This document shows, in pieces, positions 10,283 to 19,306 of a stretch of DNA of 64,000 bases. The stretch comes from Phocaeicola plebeius DSM 17135. GTDB taxonomy: Bacteria > Bacteroidota > Bacteroidia > Bacteroidales > Bacteroidaceae. The notes under the pieces were generated by a model. It was not told the origin of the DNA and did no database searches. It saw only the letters and a program-made list of their open reading frames with translations. Every line of letters starts with the position of its first letter. The stretch's first letter is position 1. The stretch is from positions 62,001-126,000 of the forward strand of contig NZ_DS990135.1 of the NCBI RefSeq assembly GCF_000187895.1. Direction: 5' to 3'. The translations under genes and the position numbers were made by a program.

Positions 10283-10615
10283 ATGACACAGATAGCAACA
10301 AAATTCGTCAAATGGGATATTCCCGAACTGGCGACATTACAGGATAGCAAGGTTTACAAATTGCGGGTACACCTGAACAACGGAGGCAAGTTAAACAGGG
10401 AAGAAAAAAACTGGATTACCCGTAACGTGTGGGAAAGCATCTATTTCAAACGTGGAATTGCCTTGAACGGTTATCACTTTGACTTTTCCGACGTCCTCAA
10501 GCGGTATTTCGTCAAACAGCACGGAAGCATTCACGAGTATTATGCGATTGACAAAACAGCTTTACGCTCGATACTGTACGGCAGGATCGAGGATATTGTA
10601 GAAGTGAACAATTAA
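10283..10615 (+). CDS. Hypothetical protein (110 aa)
   Basis: Basic-acidic mixed soluble protein, no recognised domain. Features a segment LNREEKNWITRNVWESIYFKRGIALNG-like (split here by family-neutral sequence) and YHFDFSDVLKRYFVKQHG. Third gene of the leader-B1 operon, 14 nt after the previous stop. It may act during transfer or establishment of the element; that is inferred only from context. Confidence 0.65.
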   Translation: MTQIATKFVKWDIPELATLQDSKVYKLRVHLNNGGKLNREEKNWITRNVWESIYFKRGIALNGYHFDFSDVLKRYFVKQHGSIHEYYAIDKTALRSILYGRIEDIVEVNN

Positions 10616-10627
10616 AAAAACAAGGAT

Positions 10628-10924
10628 ATGGGAGAATACAAATTTTATCAAGACCGTAAGGTTACAAGTTGGGAGCGGGATTATTTCAGTGTAAAAGCAA
10701 ACAGTTACGAAGAAGCCGAGGCAATCGTCCGCTCATGGAACTGTGAGGACGTGTCGAACATCATTGACAACCGTCTTTGCTATGAAGAGTGGCAAGCATT
10801 GACTGACACGTCAGAAAATATGCTCCCCGAAGAAAACGACGGCAACCCGACAATAGAGATTTTCAACGAAGACGGAGAATCCATAATGACCAATGTACCC
10901 AAAACACCTCAATCAAACCAATAG
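10628..10924 (+). CDS. Hypothetical protein (98 aa), DpnD/PcfM-like pattern
   Basis: Begins MGEYKFYQDRKVTSWERDYF and contains VKANSYEEAEAIVRSW, a pattern also seen in small proteins of mobile elements that handle the phrase 'xVxAxSxEEAxxxA'. The C-terminal half is acidic and likely disordered. ATG 12 nt after the previous stop with AAGGAT before it. Function not known. Confidence 0.62.
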   Translation: MGEYKFYQDRKVTSWERDYFSVKANSYEEAEAIVRSWNCEDVSNIIDNRLCYEEWQALTDTSENMLPEENDGNPTIEIFNEDGESIMTNVPKTPQSNQ

Positions 10925-10928
10925 AACC

Positions 10929-11186
10929 ATGAACGTAACAATCGAACACGTCTTTTGCCGCTATAGCGATGAAGCGGAAGAAATCTATTTCAGAATCATG
11001 AACACGATTCTTTTTGCAACTGACGAAACCGAACTTCGTGCAAGTATGGAACGTTTGAAAAACGAGACCTCACTCGATGAGTATTTTATATTCGGATACG
11101 GAGCACACCATATCTGGATAAACCAACGGCGACCGAGTGATAAAAACAGAATTTTCAAAAATCGGATTATGGTAGCCCATTTCTGA
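10929..11186 (+). CDS. Hypothetical protein (85 aa)
   Basis: The ATG at 10929, 4 nt after the previous stop, is preferred to an upstream overlapping start. The protein (MNVTIEHVFCRYSDEAEEIY...) is soluble with an alternating helix pattern and no known motif. Last gene of the block; a terminator-like hairpin follows at 11221. Confidence 0.6.
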   Translation: MNVTIEHVFCRYSDEAEEIYFRIMNTILFATDETELRASMERLKNETSLDEYFIFGYGAHHIWINQRRPSDKNRIFKNRIMVAHF

Positions 11187-11220
11187 CGGGAACGGGCAAG
11201 AGACCTCCGATGTACTTTTG

Positions 11221-11261
11221 CGGGCTGAACCGGAACTGCCAGTTTCAGCCCGTTTCTTTTT
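11221..11261 (+). terminator. Terminator of the 9.78-11.19 kb operon
   Basis: CGGGCTGAA/TTCAGCCCG stem (11221-11229, 11244-11252) with a 14-nt loop and a TTTCTTTTT tail. An almost identical stem occurs at 12218-12245 after the next gene pair. Confidence 0.85.
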
Positions 11262-11651
11262 CTCTCGGCAGACATGCCGGCGCAATACCTTTTTTATCCT
11301 CATAATCATTATACAGCCCGGAGATCCATTTATATTTCTTTTCGCTGCAACCCTTTTATATAAGCTATCGGACCTTTTGCAAGAGACCTTCTTTTCCCTG
11401 TGTTCGCACATCGCTTTCGGGCTGCCTGATATGAATTGTGTCGCAAAGGTACTTGTCATGCCATTCTTGTATGCAAGGTCAAAGCCTGACGGTTCACGAC
11501 AAAATCTCCACCCTTCGCTCCGCACGGGTAGTATTTAATCGTGAAACCTTGCATAAAGAGCCATGACACCTTTGGGGGCGACATAATTAAATCAGGCCCG
11601 AAAGTAGCTGGTGCTACAAGAGGGAAAAAAGAAAACTCAAAATTTTAGATT
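11262..11651 (+). promoter_or_regulatory. Structured leader B2
   Basis: Second copy of the B leader, closely similar to B1 by eye but with many substitutions. Contains the CGCTGCAACCC block, CAAAGGTA (11444-11451), AAATCTCC (11502), a weaker hairpin ACCC/GGGT and GTAGTATTT ending at 11536, then GTAGCtggtGCTAC and AAGAGGGAAAAAAGAAAAC. The distance from GTATTT to ATG is 116 nt. Confidence 0.75.
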
Positions 11652-11939
11652 ATGGCAAACGATGTAACAAATTCAAATGGACGAGTAACGGTAGACGAAG
11701 TAATACACAGAGATTCGGTTTTCAGATACCAACTGTTAGACCGCTTACGGTCAGACTGCGAGTATTACCTTAATTACGGTAACAGACATCCCAAATCTTT
11801 ATGGGCTGGCGACGAAAAATTGCAAATTGAATTTATGATAAAACTGCATGAGAGTTTCAAAGAGGACGAAAAACCGGAGTGGCTTACGATGGATAAAATT
11901 TTGGAATACAGTAAGAGAATGATAGCTCAAGAAGAATAA
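11652..11939 (+). CDS. LPD11-domain protein
   Basis: 95 residues. The central FRYQLLDRLRSDCEYYLNYG followed by KSLWAGDEKLQIEFMIKLHE and PEWLTMDKILEYSKRM matches the LPD11 module (large polyvalent protein-associated domain 11), which is found in anti-restriction and other conjugation-delivered proteins of plasmids and phages. Here it stands alone behind leader B2. It starts MAN..., as does the gene after leader B1. Role in transfer or host takeover is inferred from the family. Confidence 0.75.
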   Translation: MANDVTNSNGRVTVDEVIHRDSVFRYQLLDRLRSDCEYYLNYGNRHPKSLWAGDEKLQIEFMIKLHESFKEDEKPEWLTMDKILEYSKRMIAQEE

Positions 11940-11975
11940 AATTATCACAGAGAAACAGGTTAAAAATGTAATATT

Positions 11976-12209
11976 ATGGCATGGTTGGCAGTAAATAAAG
12001 ACGGAACAGAATGGATTATGCCCGAAAAGCCCGTTCGGGGCTGGTGTGGGCATTGGGAGTACTCGGAAGAAGTGTACATCGAGAGCGAGCAAGGGTACGT
12101 ACCAATCGAGATAGAACTCCCAAAGGGGTCTGTTTACAAACTACTCGGTAAGGAACTGACATGGGATGATGAACCGGTGGAATTGCAGACCGAAACAGAA
12201 AGGAGGTAA
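11976..12209 (+). CDS. Hypothetical protein (77 aa)
   Basis: Tryptophan-rich small protein (MAWLAVNKDGTEWIMPEKPV, RGWCGHWEYSEE). Composition and the ending ...KELTWDDEP suggest a small beta-sheet fold. 36 nt after the LPD11 gene, so probably co-transcribed. Similar 'WLAVDKDGTE' small proteins are often seen in mobile elements, but no function is known to me. Confidence 0.65.
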   Translation: MAWLAVNKDGTEWIMPEKPVRGWCGHWEYSEEVYIESEQGYVPIEIELPKGSVYKLLGKELTWDDEPVELQTETERR

Positions 12210-12217
12210 AAGCAAGT

Positions 12218-12245
12218 GGGCTGAACGTAGCATCGGTTTCAGCCC
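12218..12245 (+). terminator. Hairpin repeat of the 11.22 kb terminator
   Basis: GGGCTGAA/TTCAGCCC stem (12218-12225, 12238-12245). The T-tail is poor, so it may be leaky or the first hairpin of leader C. Confidence 0.6.
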
Positions 12246-12966
12246 GCTTATACCGGCTAAACAGGTACACACCGGCGGGAATCCCTTTTTTATCTCCGTA
12301 ACAGACATCCGTACCGTTTCCTTCGGAAATAACCCTTTATACCTTTTGGCAGGCCATATCCTTTTGTAAAAGACGTCCATTCGTGCGAAGGGGCGGTTCC
12401 TCCGCTTTGTTTCAAGGCAGACTTCAGCCTTTTTTCCTTTTCCTCTTCTTTCCCTCATTTCTCTTGCCGGATAGAGACAGCGACATCAATACGCCGCATA
12501 CATCTTTTGTCGGCTCTTCGTTTGGGCTCCTTTTCCACTATGCAGCGTACATGGTTGTATAAACGGTATATCGTTCTTGCCGCTTCAACCCCAAACAGCC
12601 GATACGCTTTCTTGCCAGATGTTCTTCCCGCCCACCTGCCGGAACGGGAGCGGTCTTGTGTCGGTGGACGGACAGGTCTTTCATGTCTCCGAACCCGCTG
12701 CGATTGTTTCGCCTCGACTTTTTCGCGACCGCTTTCTATTTGAAGTCGCCATATCGTTTTTCGTTGCAAAGTTAGTATGCAGACGGGCGCGACCTGGTGG
12801 TCTTGACCAATGGCGTATCGCACAAATCTTCCTTTATCGGGCCTGCGGTTTGGGGCTTCGCCTCCAAAATAAAGAGTATTTATGCGCTATCCTTGGTGCA
12901 GCCCTTTACTGCACCTACTTTTTATGCACCGTAAAACTGATTTATTAACTTCAAAAAGCAATCGCA
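12246..12966 (+). promoter_or_regulatory. Structured leader C in front of a broken ssb
   Basis: About 720 bp without a credible gene. It shares the CCCTTT..CCTTTTG block with B leaders, the box CAAAGTTA (12767-12774), and with the later ssb leaders the module AAATCTTCC (12824) ... GAGTATTT (12874-12881) and a closing GTAAAACTGATTTATTAACTTC. GTATTT ends 86 nt before the ssb ATG; the two other ssb leaders have 87 nt. Confidence 0.7.
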
Positions 12967-13149
12967 ATGAAAAAGATCGAGAACAATTTCGCAGTAACCG
13001 GATTCGTGGCAAAAGATGCCGAAGTCCGTCAGTTCACCACCACAAGTGTCGCACGTTTCCCGCTGGCAGTAGCCCGTCAGGAGAAGAACGGTGAGGAAAC
13101 CAAGCGTATATCCGCTTTCATGAACATTGGAAAAGCCACACTAATTTGA
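12967..13149 (+). pseudogene. ssb: Single-stranded DNA-binding protein, truncated
   Basis: The first ~54 residues (MKKIENNFAVTGFVAKDAEV...RISAFMNI) match the N-terminal half of the OB-fold SSB encoded at 59.1 kb. Right after AFMNI the sequence enters the terminal repeat of an IS21 element (13127 on) and the frame ends with GKATLI. The C-terminal half of the OB fold is absent, so it cannot bind ssDNA normally. Third ssb of the window. Confidence 0.9.
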
Positions 13150-13307
13150 CCCACCCTGGCAAGTATTTTAGACCCAGTAAGGTTAAAATAATGAGACCCA
13201 CCTCACCAAAATAAGAATGACCCTTTGAAACGCTAGTTTTTTAGGGTCATTTTGTAGTTTTGTGTTACTGCCCTGGCCGGCATTAAAAACATAAAACTAT
13301 TATTTAT

Positions 13308-14888
13308 ATGACAAAATTAAAGAATTTATTGCGCTGTTACGCATCTGGTATGGGAATAAGAAGTATTTCTAGTACTTTCCATATATCTCGTAACACCCTC
13401 CGCAAGTATGTCCGTAAATTCCAAGAAAGTGGCTTGTCCATGGAGCAAATTCTGTCGCTTTCAGATGATAAGCTGGCGGACTTGTTTTCAGATGGGCATT
13501 CTCGTAACCGTCCGCCTTCTGCTCGCAAGTTGGAGTTAGAGGCACTTGTTCCTGATTATGTGAAACGGCTTAGCAAGAAGGGTGTTTCTATCTTATCTCT
13601 TCACACGGAGTATCTCAAAACTCATCCTAATGGTTACCAGTATTCTACTTTCAAACACGCAATCCATGCCTACAGATGTCAAACACGAGCCGTAGGACAT
13701 GTAGAGCACCTTGCTGGCGATCAGATGTATATTGATTATGCAGGTGATAAGCTAGAGATAGTCGAAGAACAGACGGGTGAGGTGCGGAAGGTAGAGGTTT
13801 TTGTGGCTACCCTTCCATGCAGTCATTACACCTATTGCGAGGCAGTGTGGTCGCAGAAGAAGGAAGACCTTATCGTTGCTTGCGAGAATGCTCTTCATTT
13901 CTTTGGTGGTGTACCCAAGGCTGTTGTGCCTGACAACTTAAAATCAGCCGTTATCCGCAGTGATCGTAATGAGCCTGTTATCAATGACGACTTCGCTGCT
14001 ATGGCTGAATTTTATGACATGGCTGTTTATCCAGCTAGGGTGCGCCGTCCCAAGGACAAGGCACTGGTTGAGAATGCTGTAAAGCTAATGTATCGGTCGG
14101 TATATGTAGATATTGAAGGGCAAATTTTCCATAATCTAGAATCACTTAATGTTGCTATACGCACATCTTTAGAAGCATTTAACAGCCGTAGATTGAGTGG
14201 GCGTAAGGAATCCCGTCAAGAACTATTTGAGGAAATGGAAAAAGATTTTCTTCGTCCTCTTCCTACCGCTCGCTATCAGATGAAGTCTAGAAAGTCTGCT
14301 ACTGTCATGGCTAATAGCTTCGTTATGCTAAGAAAGCATAGTTATAGTGTTCCAACAGAGTATATCGGCAAACGTATGGAGCTTATTTACGATAATGACA
14401 ATGTTCAAATCTACTATGGGTTAAAGTTAGTTACCATCCATCAGCGAGATGATACTCCCTATACCTACTCACAGAAAGATGCACATAATCTTCCTGGTCA
14501 TCATGGTAGCTTTGAAAAGGATTTGGAGGAAATATATCAACGGGCAGGGCAAATAGACAACATCCTTCTGCTTTATCTCAAGGAAGTCGCTACGCAGATG
14601 AAATATCCACCAAAAGCCTTCCGCTCTTGCCGTGGTATCATGTCGCTGGAGAAGAAGTATGGCATGGCTCGTCTAGTAGCAGCTTGTAACTGTGCCTCGG
14701 AAGGACGACGCTATGGCTATAATGAGATAAAGGATATACTACAGAAGGGTGATGATGCTCCCTATATATCTATGGATGAAGATAATATGGAGCTATCTCC
14801 TGAATATAAACCAAAAACTCATAAGAACATACGAGGCAAGGATTATTTCTCAAAGCAATTATCCAATAATAGCAAACAATTAAAGTAA
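13308..14888 (+). CDS. istA: IS21-family transposase IstA
   Basis: 526 residues. N-terminal helix-turn-helix (IRSISSTFHISRNTLRKYVRKF, here about residues 16-38), then an rve-type DDE integrase core: D in DQMYIDYAGDKLEI (about 140), D in AVVPDNLKSAV (about 205) and E in the KALVENAVKLMYRSVYVDIE stretch (about 262). C-terminal Mu-type beta region. Full length for the family. It cuts and joins IS ends, working with the ATPase IstB encoded 6 nt downstream. Confidence 0.96.
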   Translation: MTKLKNLLRCYASGMGIRSISSTFHISRNTLRKYVRKFQESGLSMEQILSLSDDKLADLFSDGHSRNRPPSARKLELEALVPDYVKRLSKKGVSILSLHTEYLKTHPNGYQYSTFKHAIHAYRCQTRAVGHVEHLAGDQMYIDYAGDKLEIVEEQTGEVRKVEVFVATLPCSHYTYCEAVWSQKKEDLIVACENALHFFGGVPKAVVPDNLKSAVIRSDRNEPVINDDFAAMAEFYDMAVYPARVRRPKDKALVENAVKLMYRSVYVDIEGQIFHNLESLNVAIRTSLEAFNSRRLSGRKESRQELFEEMEKDFLRPLPTARYQMKSRKSATVMANSFVMLRKHSYSVPTEYIGKRMELIYDNDNVQIYYGLKLVTIHQRDDTPYTYSQKDAHNLPGHHGSFEKDLEEIYQRAGQIDNILLLYLKEVATQMKYPPKAFRSCRGIMSLEKKYGMARLVAACNCASEGRRYGYNEIKDILQKGDDAPYISMDEDNMELSPEYKPKTHKNIRGKDYFSKQLSNNSKQLK

Positions 14889-14894
14889 ACAACT

Positions 14895-15683
14895 ATGGAA
14901 CTAAATAATAATAAGACAGCACCTATTGTGCAAGAAATGGATAAGAATCAGTTATCTCTTGATTTAATGCATAGAATGAGGCTTACGGGTATGGCAACTG
15001 CCTTTGAAGAAAGTCTAACAACTACAATTGCAGATACGATGACACCAGATGCCTTTTTATCTTGGCTCTTATCTCGAGAATGGGACTATCGTTCTGCAGC
15101 AGCCATTGAAAGACTCATAAAATCAGCAGGGTTTAGATATAAAACCTATCCTGAGCAAATAGATTATAATATCAATCGCAACCTTAGCCAAAACAAAATG
15201 GAGAGAATACTCTCACTTGATTTTATCAAGCAAGGACGCAATATATTTATTACTGGTTCATCAGGAACTGGTAAAAGTTTTATCGCTACAGCTATAGGCT
15301 ATCATGCTTGTAAAAATGGTATTAGAACGATGTATGCTAACATGTCAAAGCTGCTGGGGACACTTAAGGTTGCCAAGAACAAAGGAACGTTAGAAACAGA
15401 GCTAAAGAAGATAGAGCGATGTCGCTTGTTAATCCTCGATGATGCCTTCCTTGTACCTGTAGATGCAAAAGAGCGTCCTATATTACTTGATATTATAGAA
15501 GATAGGCATGAAAGGAAGTCGATTATCATATCTTCTCAACTTCCTGTAGACAACTGGTATGATGCAATAGGCGACCCTACCGTGGCAGATGCTGTACTAG
15601 ATAGAATTGTGCATACCTCATATCAAATAGAACTAACTGGAGAGAGTCTTAGAAAGATAAAAGCAAAGAATATTACCAAGTAA
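14895..15683 (+). CDS. istB: IS21-family helper ATPase IstB
   Basis: 262 residues, DnaC/IstB-like AAA+ protein. Walker A GSSGTGKSF near residue 120, Walker B CRLLILDDAF near 180, sensor-like SIIISSQLPVDNWYD near 215. It remodels target DNA for IstA. Intact; the small 6-nt gap to istA suggests coupling. Together with istA the element looks potentially active. Confidence 0.96.
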   Translation: MELNNNKTAPIVQEMDKNQLSLDLMHRMRLTGMATAFEESLTTTIADTMTPDAFLSWLLSREWDYRSAAAIERLIKSAGFRYKTYPEQIDYNINRNLSQNKMERILSLDFIKQGRNIFITGSSGTGKSFIATAIGYHACKNGIRTMYANMSKLLGTLKVAKNKGTLETELKKIERCRLLILDDAFLVPVDAKERPILLDIIEDRHERKSIIISSQLPVDNWYDAIGDPTVADAVLDRIVHTSYQIELTGESLRKIKAKNITK

Positions 15684-15750
15684 TAGCGAAATAAAATGAC
15701 CCACCCGACCAGGGCATTTAGTGGGTCAATAATAAATCGTTTTACTGGGT

Positions 15751-17307
15751 CTAAAATACTTTGACAGGGTGGGTCAAATTAGTGTGGCTTTTCCAAGGCA
15801 GTAACAACCGTTCCACAAGTTCTTTCTTGTTCTCAACGGGCATCTTGTTTCTGCCTTTGGCAATGACTTCAGCAGCCAAATCGCTTTTACGCCCGGCAAT
15901 GTATTTCTGTCGCTTTCCGTTTATGAAGGCCTCGATACGGAAATCATGCCGGGTGTTTTCGATGATGTTGATTTCTGATACCAAAAAGCCATCCTCTGTC
16001 TCGTAGGGTTCGACAATGGTGGGCAGGTAGTGTTTCATGGTTTTCCCTATGATCGGAGATACCAAACCGGAAAGATGCTCTTCGATGCGGTCTTTCCAAT
16101 AGTCATCGATTTGATGATTGGTGGCATAATCGTAAAAATGGCTGATGGCAAGGCTGACTTCTTCGATTATCCTTTTCGCATTCTTTATTCCGTTCTGTTT
16201 GGCAAATTGCATCAGGTCATCTTCCGTGATGTCGTTATCTTTTCCTGCAATGCTCATGGAGTGTGCGTTTTCGTATGCCGCACCGTCCAAATTGGTGGTG
16301 AATGTCATGTCGTAGGCTGGGGTGATGTGCCATGTGCCGTTTCTTTCCATCAGGAAAGAGAAATTCTTGATGTGGTCATCCACATTGCCGCCCATGATAT
16401 TGAATACCGTCCTACGGTAGAGTTCGGACTGTTCGCTTGCCGGGATGTTCAGTTTTCGGCAGACTTCAAACAAATCCTCATAGCTCGTTGCATCCGGATT
16501 CATGGCAGCAAGTGTCTGTGTATGTATCTTCTCTCCGTTTATCCTATCGTAACGCTCCGTCAGGAAGTGATGTTTTCCCTCAATTTGAATGAGTCGGGAA
16601 GGCATCATCGTAATCCCGGCTTCCTTTGCCATCTCATAATATACCATTTCCATTTGCGTGAACGGAAAATCGTCCCCTTCTGCAAACTTCAATATGTAGT
16701 AGGTATAGCCCTCCGGTAAAGGGACTTGGCCGGAACGTATATCATGTGTCGTTTCATTGATGGCGATGATGGCTTTCGGGTGCTGCCCTCCGGCTGATGT
16801 ACCTATCTCATAGATACTTTGCAGTTGCAGTGCTTCGTCATCTTGCACGGATATTTCCTCCCGTTCCTCAAAGATACGGCGTGCCAGTTGGTATAAACTC
16901 TCTATCTGGAGAGTGGAAGAGGATTCCAATCCAGGAGTGGCCGGGATGAACTCAAAGGCTCCCATTCCCCGTTTCCCGATGAAAGACAGTTTATCTACCG
17001 GTGTGAGTTTGCGCTTGGGGATATGGTTTTGTGCCGCCCATTGGTCGAAGACCATGTTACCCCACCGATCAGGCAATGAATCTGCCAAAAACGGTGGGAG
17101 ACCTTGATAAGTCTTTTCTTTGTTTCCGAGTATGGGCATACCCTTTGCCGCCGGTCCTTTGACAGAAGCGGTCAGTGGGGCGATTTCCACTCCTTTCTTG
17201 ATGAAATCCGGATGATAGTTGAAGACGGCTCTTTTGTTTCTTTCGTCCCAATAGAGCTTTCCGACTTCTTCTCCCCATAACATAACACTCACAACATTAT
17301 TTTCCAT
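15751..17307 (-). CDS. hipA: HipA-family serine/threonine kinase toxin 1, 3' end replaced by IS
   Basis: 518 residues. N-terminal HipA_N region with PFLADSLPDRWGN, phosphate-binding loop GTSAGGQHPKA near 170, FLTERYDR near 255, catalytic NVDDHIKNFSF near 312 and metal-binding TPAYDMTF near 333. HipA kinases phosphorylate tRNA-charging enzymes and slow growth when free of HipB. The last ~15 residues (SHTNLTHPVKVF) are encoded by the IS21 end, so the natural C-terminus is lost; the kinase core is complete. Overlaps hipB by 11 nt. Confidence 0.93.
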   Translation of the reverse strand: MENNVVSVMLWGEEVGKLYWDERNKRAVFNYHPDFIKKGVEIAPLTASVKGPAAKGMPILGNKEKTYQGLPPFLADSLPDRWGNMVFDQWAAQNHIPKRKLTPVDKLSFIGKRGMGAFEFIPATPGLESSSTLQIESLYQLARRIFEEREEISVQDDEALQLQSIYEIGTSAGGQHPKAIIAINETTHDIRSGQVPLPEGYTYYILKFAEGDDFPFTQMEMVYYEMAKEAGITMMPSRLIQIEGKHHFLTERYDRINGEKIHTQTLAAMNPDATSYEDLFEVCRKLNIPASEQSELYRRTVFNIMGGNVDDHIKNFSFLMERNGTWHITPAYDMTFTTNLDGAAYENAHSMSIAGKDNDITEDDLMQFAKQNGIKNAKRIIEEVSLAISHFYDYATNHQIDDYWKDRIEEHLSGLVSPIIGKTMKHYLPTIVEPYETEDGFLVSEINIIENTRHDFRIEAFINGKRQKYIAGRKSDLAAEVIAKGRNKMPVENKKELVERLLLPWKSHTNLTHPVKVF

Positions 17308-17590
17308 GTCTTATCCTTTTCGGCTTTTTATTCATTATTCGTTCCATTGTATAGGCTGAAACAGGTATTTCCGGCATCAGATCATCCATCTGTTCCAGAC
17401 AGTCCACTACTCGTAACAGGGCAAGAAAGTTGCCCATATTGATGTTATAGGCCTTCCCGTTCTCAAACTGGCGTAAGGTGATAAGGCTGACACCGGCTTT
17501 CTCGGCAGCCTCTTTTTGGGTGAGCCTATAGGTTAGCCTGTATTCCTTAAATCGTCTGCCCAGTTCCACTATGATTTCCGGATTGGCCAT
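17297..17590 (-). CDS. hipB: HipB-like antitoxin/repressor 1
   Basis: XRE helix-turn-helix (LTQKEAAEKAGVSLITLRQFE) in a ~97-residue protein. I prefer the ATG at 17590 (MANPEIIVELGRRF) over 17617: a minus-strand -7 box TAccTTTG at 17629-17622 would start transcription at about 17614, after the earlier ATG, and the second HipB aligns from MSNPAVLMRIG. HipB neutralises HipA and represses the operon through the inverted repeat just upstream. Confidence 0.88.
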   Translation of the reverse strand: MANPEIIVELGRRFKEYRLTYRLTQKEAAEKAGVSLITLRQFENGKAYNINMGNFLALLRVVDCLEQMDDLMPEIPVSAYTMERIMNKKPKRIRHGK

Positions 17591-17621
17591 GGCTTGGGTG
17601 ATGTGATTCGTTGTCATTTTA

Positions 17622-17679
17622 CAAAGGTAAATATATTAATTGTTAAATCAAAATATGATATATAACAATTAATATATTT
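17622..17679 (-). promoter_or_regulatory. hipBA-1 promoter and operator
   Basis: Perfect 17-bp inverted repeat AAATATATTAATTGTTA/TAACAATTAATATATTT (17629-17645, 17663-17679) immediately upstream of a minus-strand -7 box (TACCTTTG, complement of 17622-17629). The layout fits autorepression by HipB. Confidence 0.8.
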
Positions 17680-17716
17680 ACTGTTATATTGAATTGTGCG
17701 CGATGTAGTTTGTGTG

Positions 17717-19306
17717 CTAATCCCCCAATTCCATGCTACGTTTATTGCCGCCTGTAATCGGGCTTTGCGCGGGTTTTATGTCCTGAAGGCTTTTTAGCAT
17801 CCCTTCCATTTGGAAGATTTTGGCGGCAGCGATGAAGGTGGTGGCGGATACATCCGGCTGGAGGCTTTTCAGTGTGTTCTCCGATGGCTGATATCCTCTC
17901 ATCTTCAGTTTCAGAATGGTATTGAAGTCATCATTTCGCATAGCCTTCATGAAAGCCTGCTCTTGTTCGTTGGCAATGTCCGGCATATGGATCGTATGCA
18001 GTTGCTTGCCGAACAAGAGCAGGTTTTCTCCGATAAAATCGGCGTGTTCCGGCTTGACCCCGCAATCCTTGGCAGTCTCATGCCAATGCGATACGGTTTC
18101 CTGTATCTCTTCGATAATCTGTTTGTGTTTCCGGATACCCATGTTCTCACCTACCTTTTGCAGATCTTCCATCGTGAAATTGTCTTGTTTGCCGTTGAGT
18201 GACAGCTGGTGGCGGTTCGTCCATTTGCCGCCCGGTGTGTATGAGTAGCAGAGGTCGTATGCTGGGGCCAGTTTCCACTTCCCTTGTCTATCCATCAGGA
18301 AAGATAAGTTCTTGCTATGGTCGTCATGGTTCCGGCTCATGACGTTGAACACCATTCTTCGGTATAGTTCCTCCTGCTCTGGATAAGGGAGGTTCATCTG
18401 CCGCATGATACGGAATATCTCTTCGTATGAATGGCGTTGGTCACGGTCATAGTGGGCAAGCCCGGCCAATGTCTGTACATGGATCTTCTCTCCGTCTTCC
18501 ATACGGTCAAAACGTCGTGTCATAAAGTGATATGACTCTTTTTCCTGAAGTAACCGGCATTCCATCATATCGATACCGCAGGCTTTTGCCATCCGGTGAT
18601 AGGCATATTCGATATTTCCTATTCCTTGTGGATTGTCCGTTATCTGCGTGTGTTCGCTGTATTTGCCGCCATCAAATTTCAACAGCCAATACCCGAATCC
18701 TTCAGGAGCTTTTACCTGTCCGGAGCGTACCTCTCCGGTAATATCGTTGTAGGCGATGATGGCCTTGGGCTTGGCACCTCCGGCAGATGTTCCCACTTTC
18801 AGTATATCCAGAATGTTTCTTCCTTCCTGGCGCAGTTGGACCTGAAAAGCCATTCTGTCCGTGAATACGGATTTGGCAAGCTCAGTCAGTTCCTCGATAT
18901 GGAGCACTGATGATTCGTTCATGCCGTTGATTGGCGAGGACGGCTCAAACTCCAGTGCGCCCATGCCACGTTTGCCTACATAGCAAAGCCTGTCTAAAGG
19001 GGTAATCTCTTCTCCGGACAATCCCTTGCTGGCAAACCATTCATTGATGATCTGGTTTCCGAAAGTGTCCGGCAGTGAATCGGCAAACAGGCCGGGCAAC
19101 CCCTTGAAACAGTCGGTACGGTTTTCAAGGAACCGGTAGGGGGTGTTCCTGTACTGGCTGATGGGCATGATGATGGGAGAAATGTCAAGACCGGAGCGGA
19201 TGAACTTCCGTTCATAGTCGAACAAGGCGGCATTGCTTTCCTTTTCCCAATAGAGAGAGCCTACGCTTTCTCCCCATAGCTTTACATCTACTATCAAATC
19301 ATTCAT
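17717..19306 (-). CDS. hipA: HipA-family kinase toxin 2
   Basis: 529 residues, complete. Motifs: LFADSLPDTFGN (about 75-90), GTSAGGAKPKA (about 173), FMTRRFDR (about 260), catalytic NHDDHSKNLSF (about 320), APAYDLCYS (about 342). A C-terminal extension of ~90 residues with MKAMRNDDFNTILKLKMRGY lies beyond the usual kinase end; its role is unknown to me. Overlaps its hipB by 8 nt. Distinct in sequence from HipA 1 and HipA 3, so not a recent duplication. Confidence 0.94.
   Translation of the reverse strand: MNDLIVDVKLWGESVGSLYWEKESNAALFDYERKFIRSGLDISPIIMPISQYRNTPYRFLENRTDCFKGLPGLFADSLPDTFGNQIINEWFASKGLSGEEITPLDRLCYVGKRGMGALEFEPSSPINGMNESSVLHIEELTELAKSVFTDRMAFQVQLRQEGRNILDILKVGTSAGGAKPKAIIAYNDITGEVRSGQVKAPEGFGYWLLKFDGGKYSEHTQITDNPQGIGNIEYAYHRMAKACGIDMMECRLLQEKESYHFMTRRFDRMEDGEKIHVQTLAGLAHYDRDQRHSYEEIFRIMRQMNLPYPEQEELYRRMVFNVMSRNHDDHSKNLSFLMDRQGKWKLAPAYDLCYSYTPGGKWTNRHQLSLNGKQDNFTMEDLQKVGENMGIRKHKQIIEEIQETVSHWHETAKDCGVKPEHADFIGENLLLFGKQLHTIHMPDIANEQEQAFMKAMRNDDFNTILKLKMRGYQPSENTLKSLQPDVSATTFIAAAKIFQMEGMLKSLQDIKPAQSPITGGNKRSMELGD

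Larger units (their letters stand above)
13127..15796 (+). mobile_element. IS21-family insertion sequence
   Basis: Contains istA and istB. Inverted ends: TTGGAAAAGCCACACTAATT (13127-13146) continuing TGACCCACCCTG and TATTTTAGACCCAGTA, mirrored at the right end up to 15796. The left flank is ssb and the right flank is the 3' end of hipA; no target duplication is visible, so the element joins two unrelated sequences. Confidence 0.9.
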
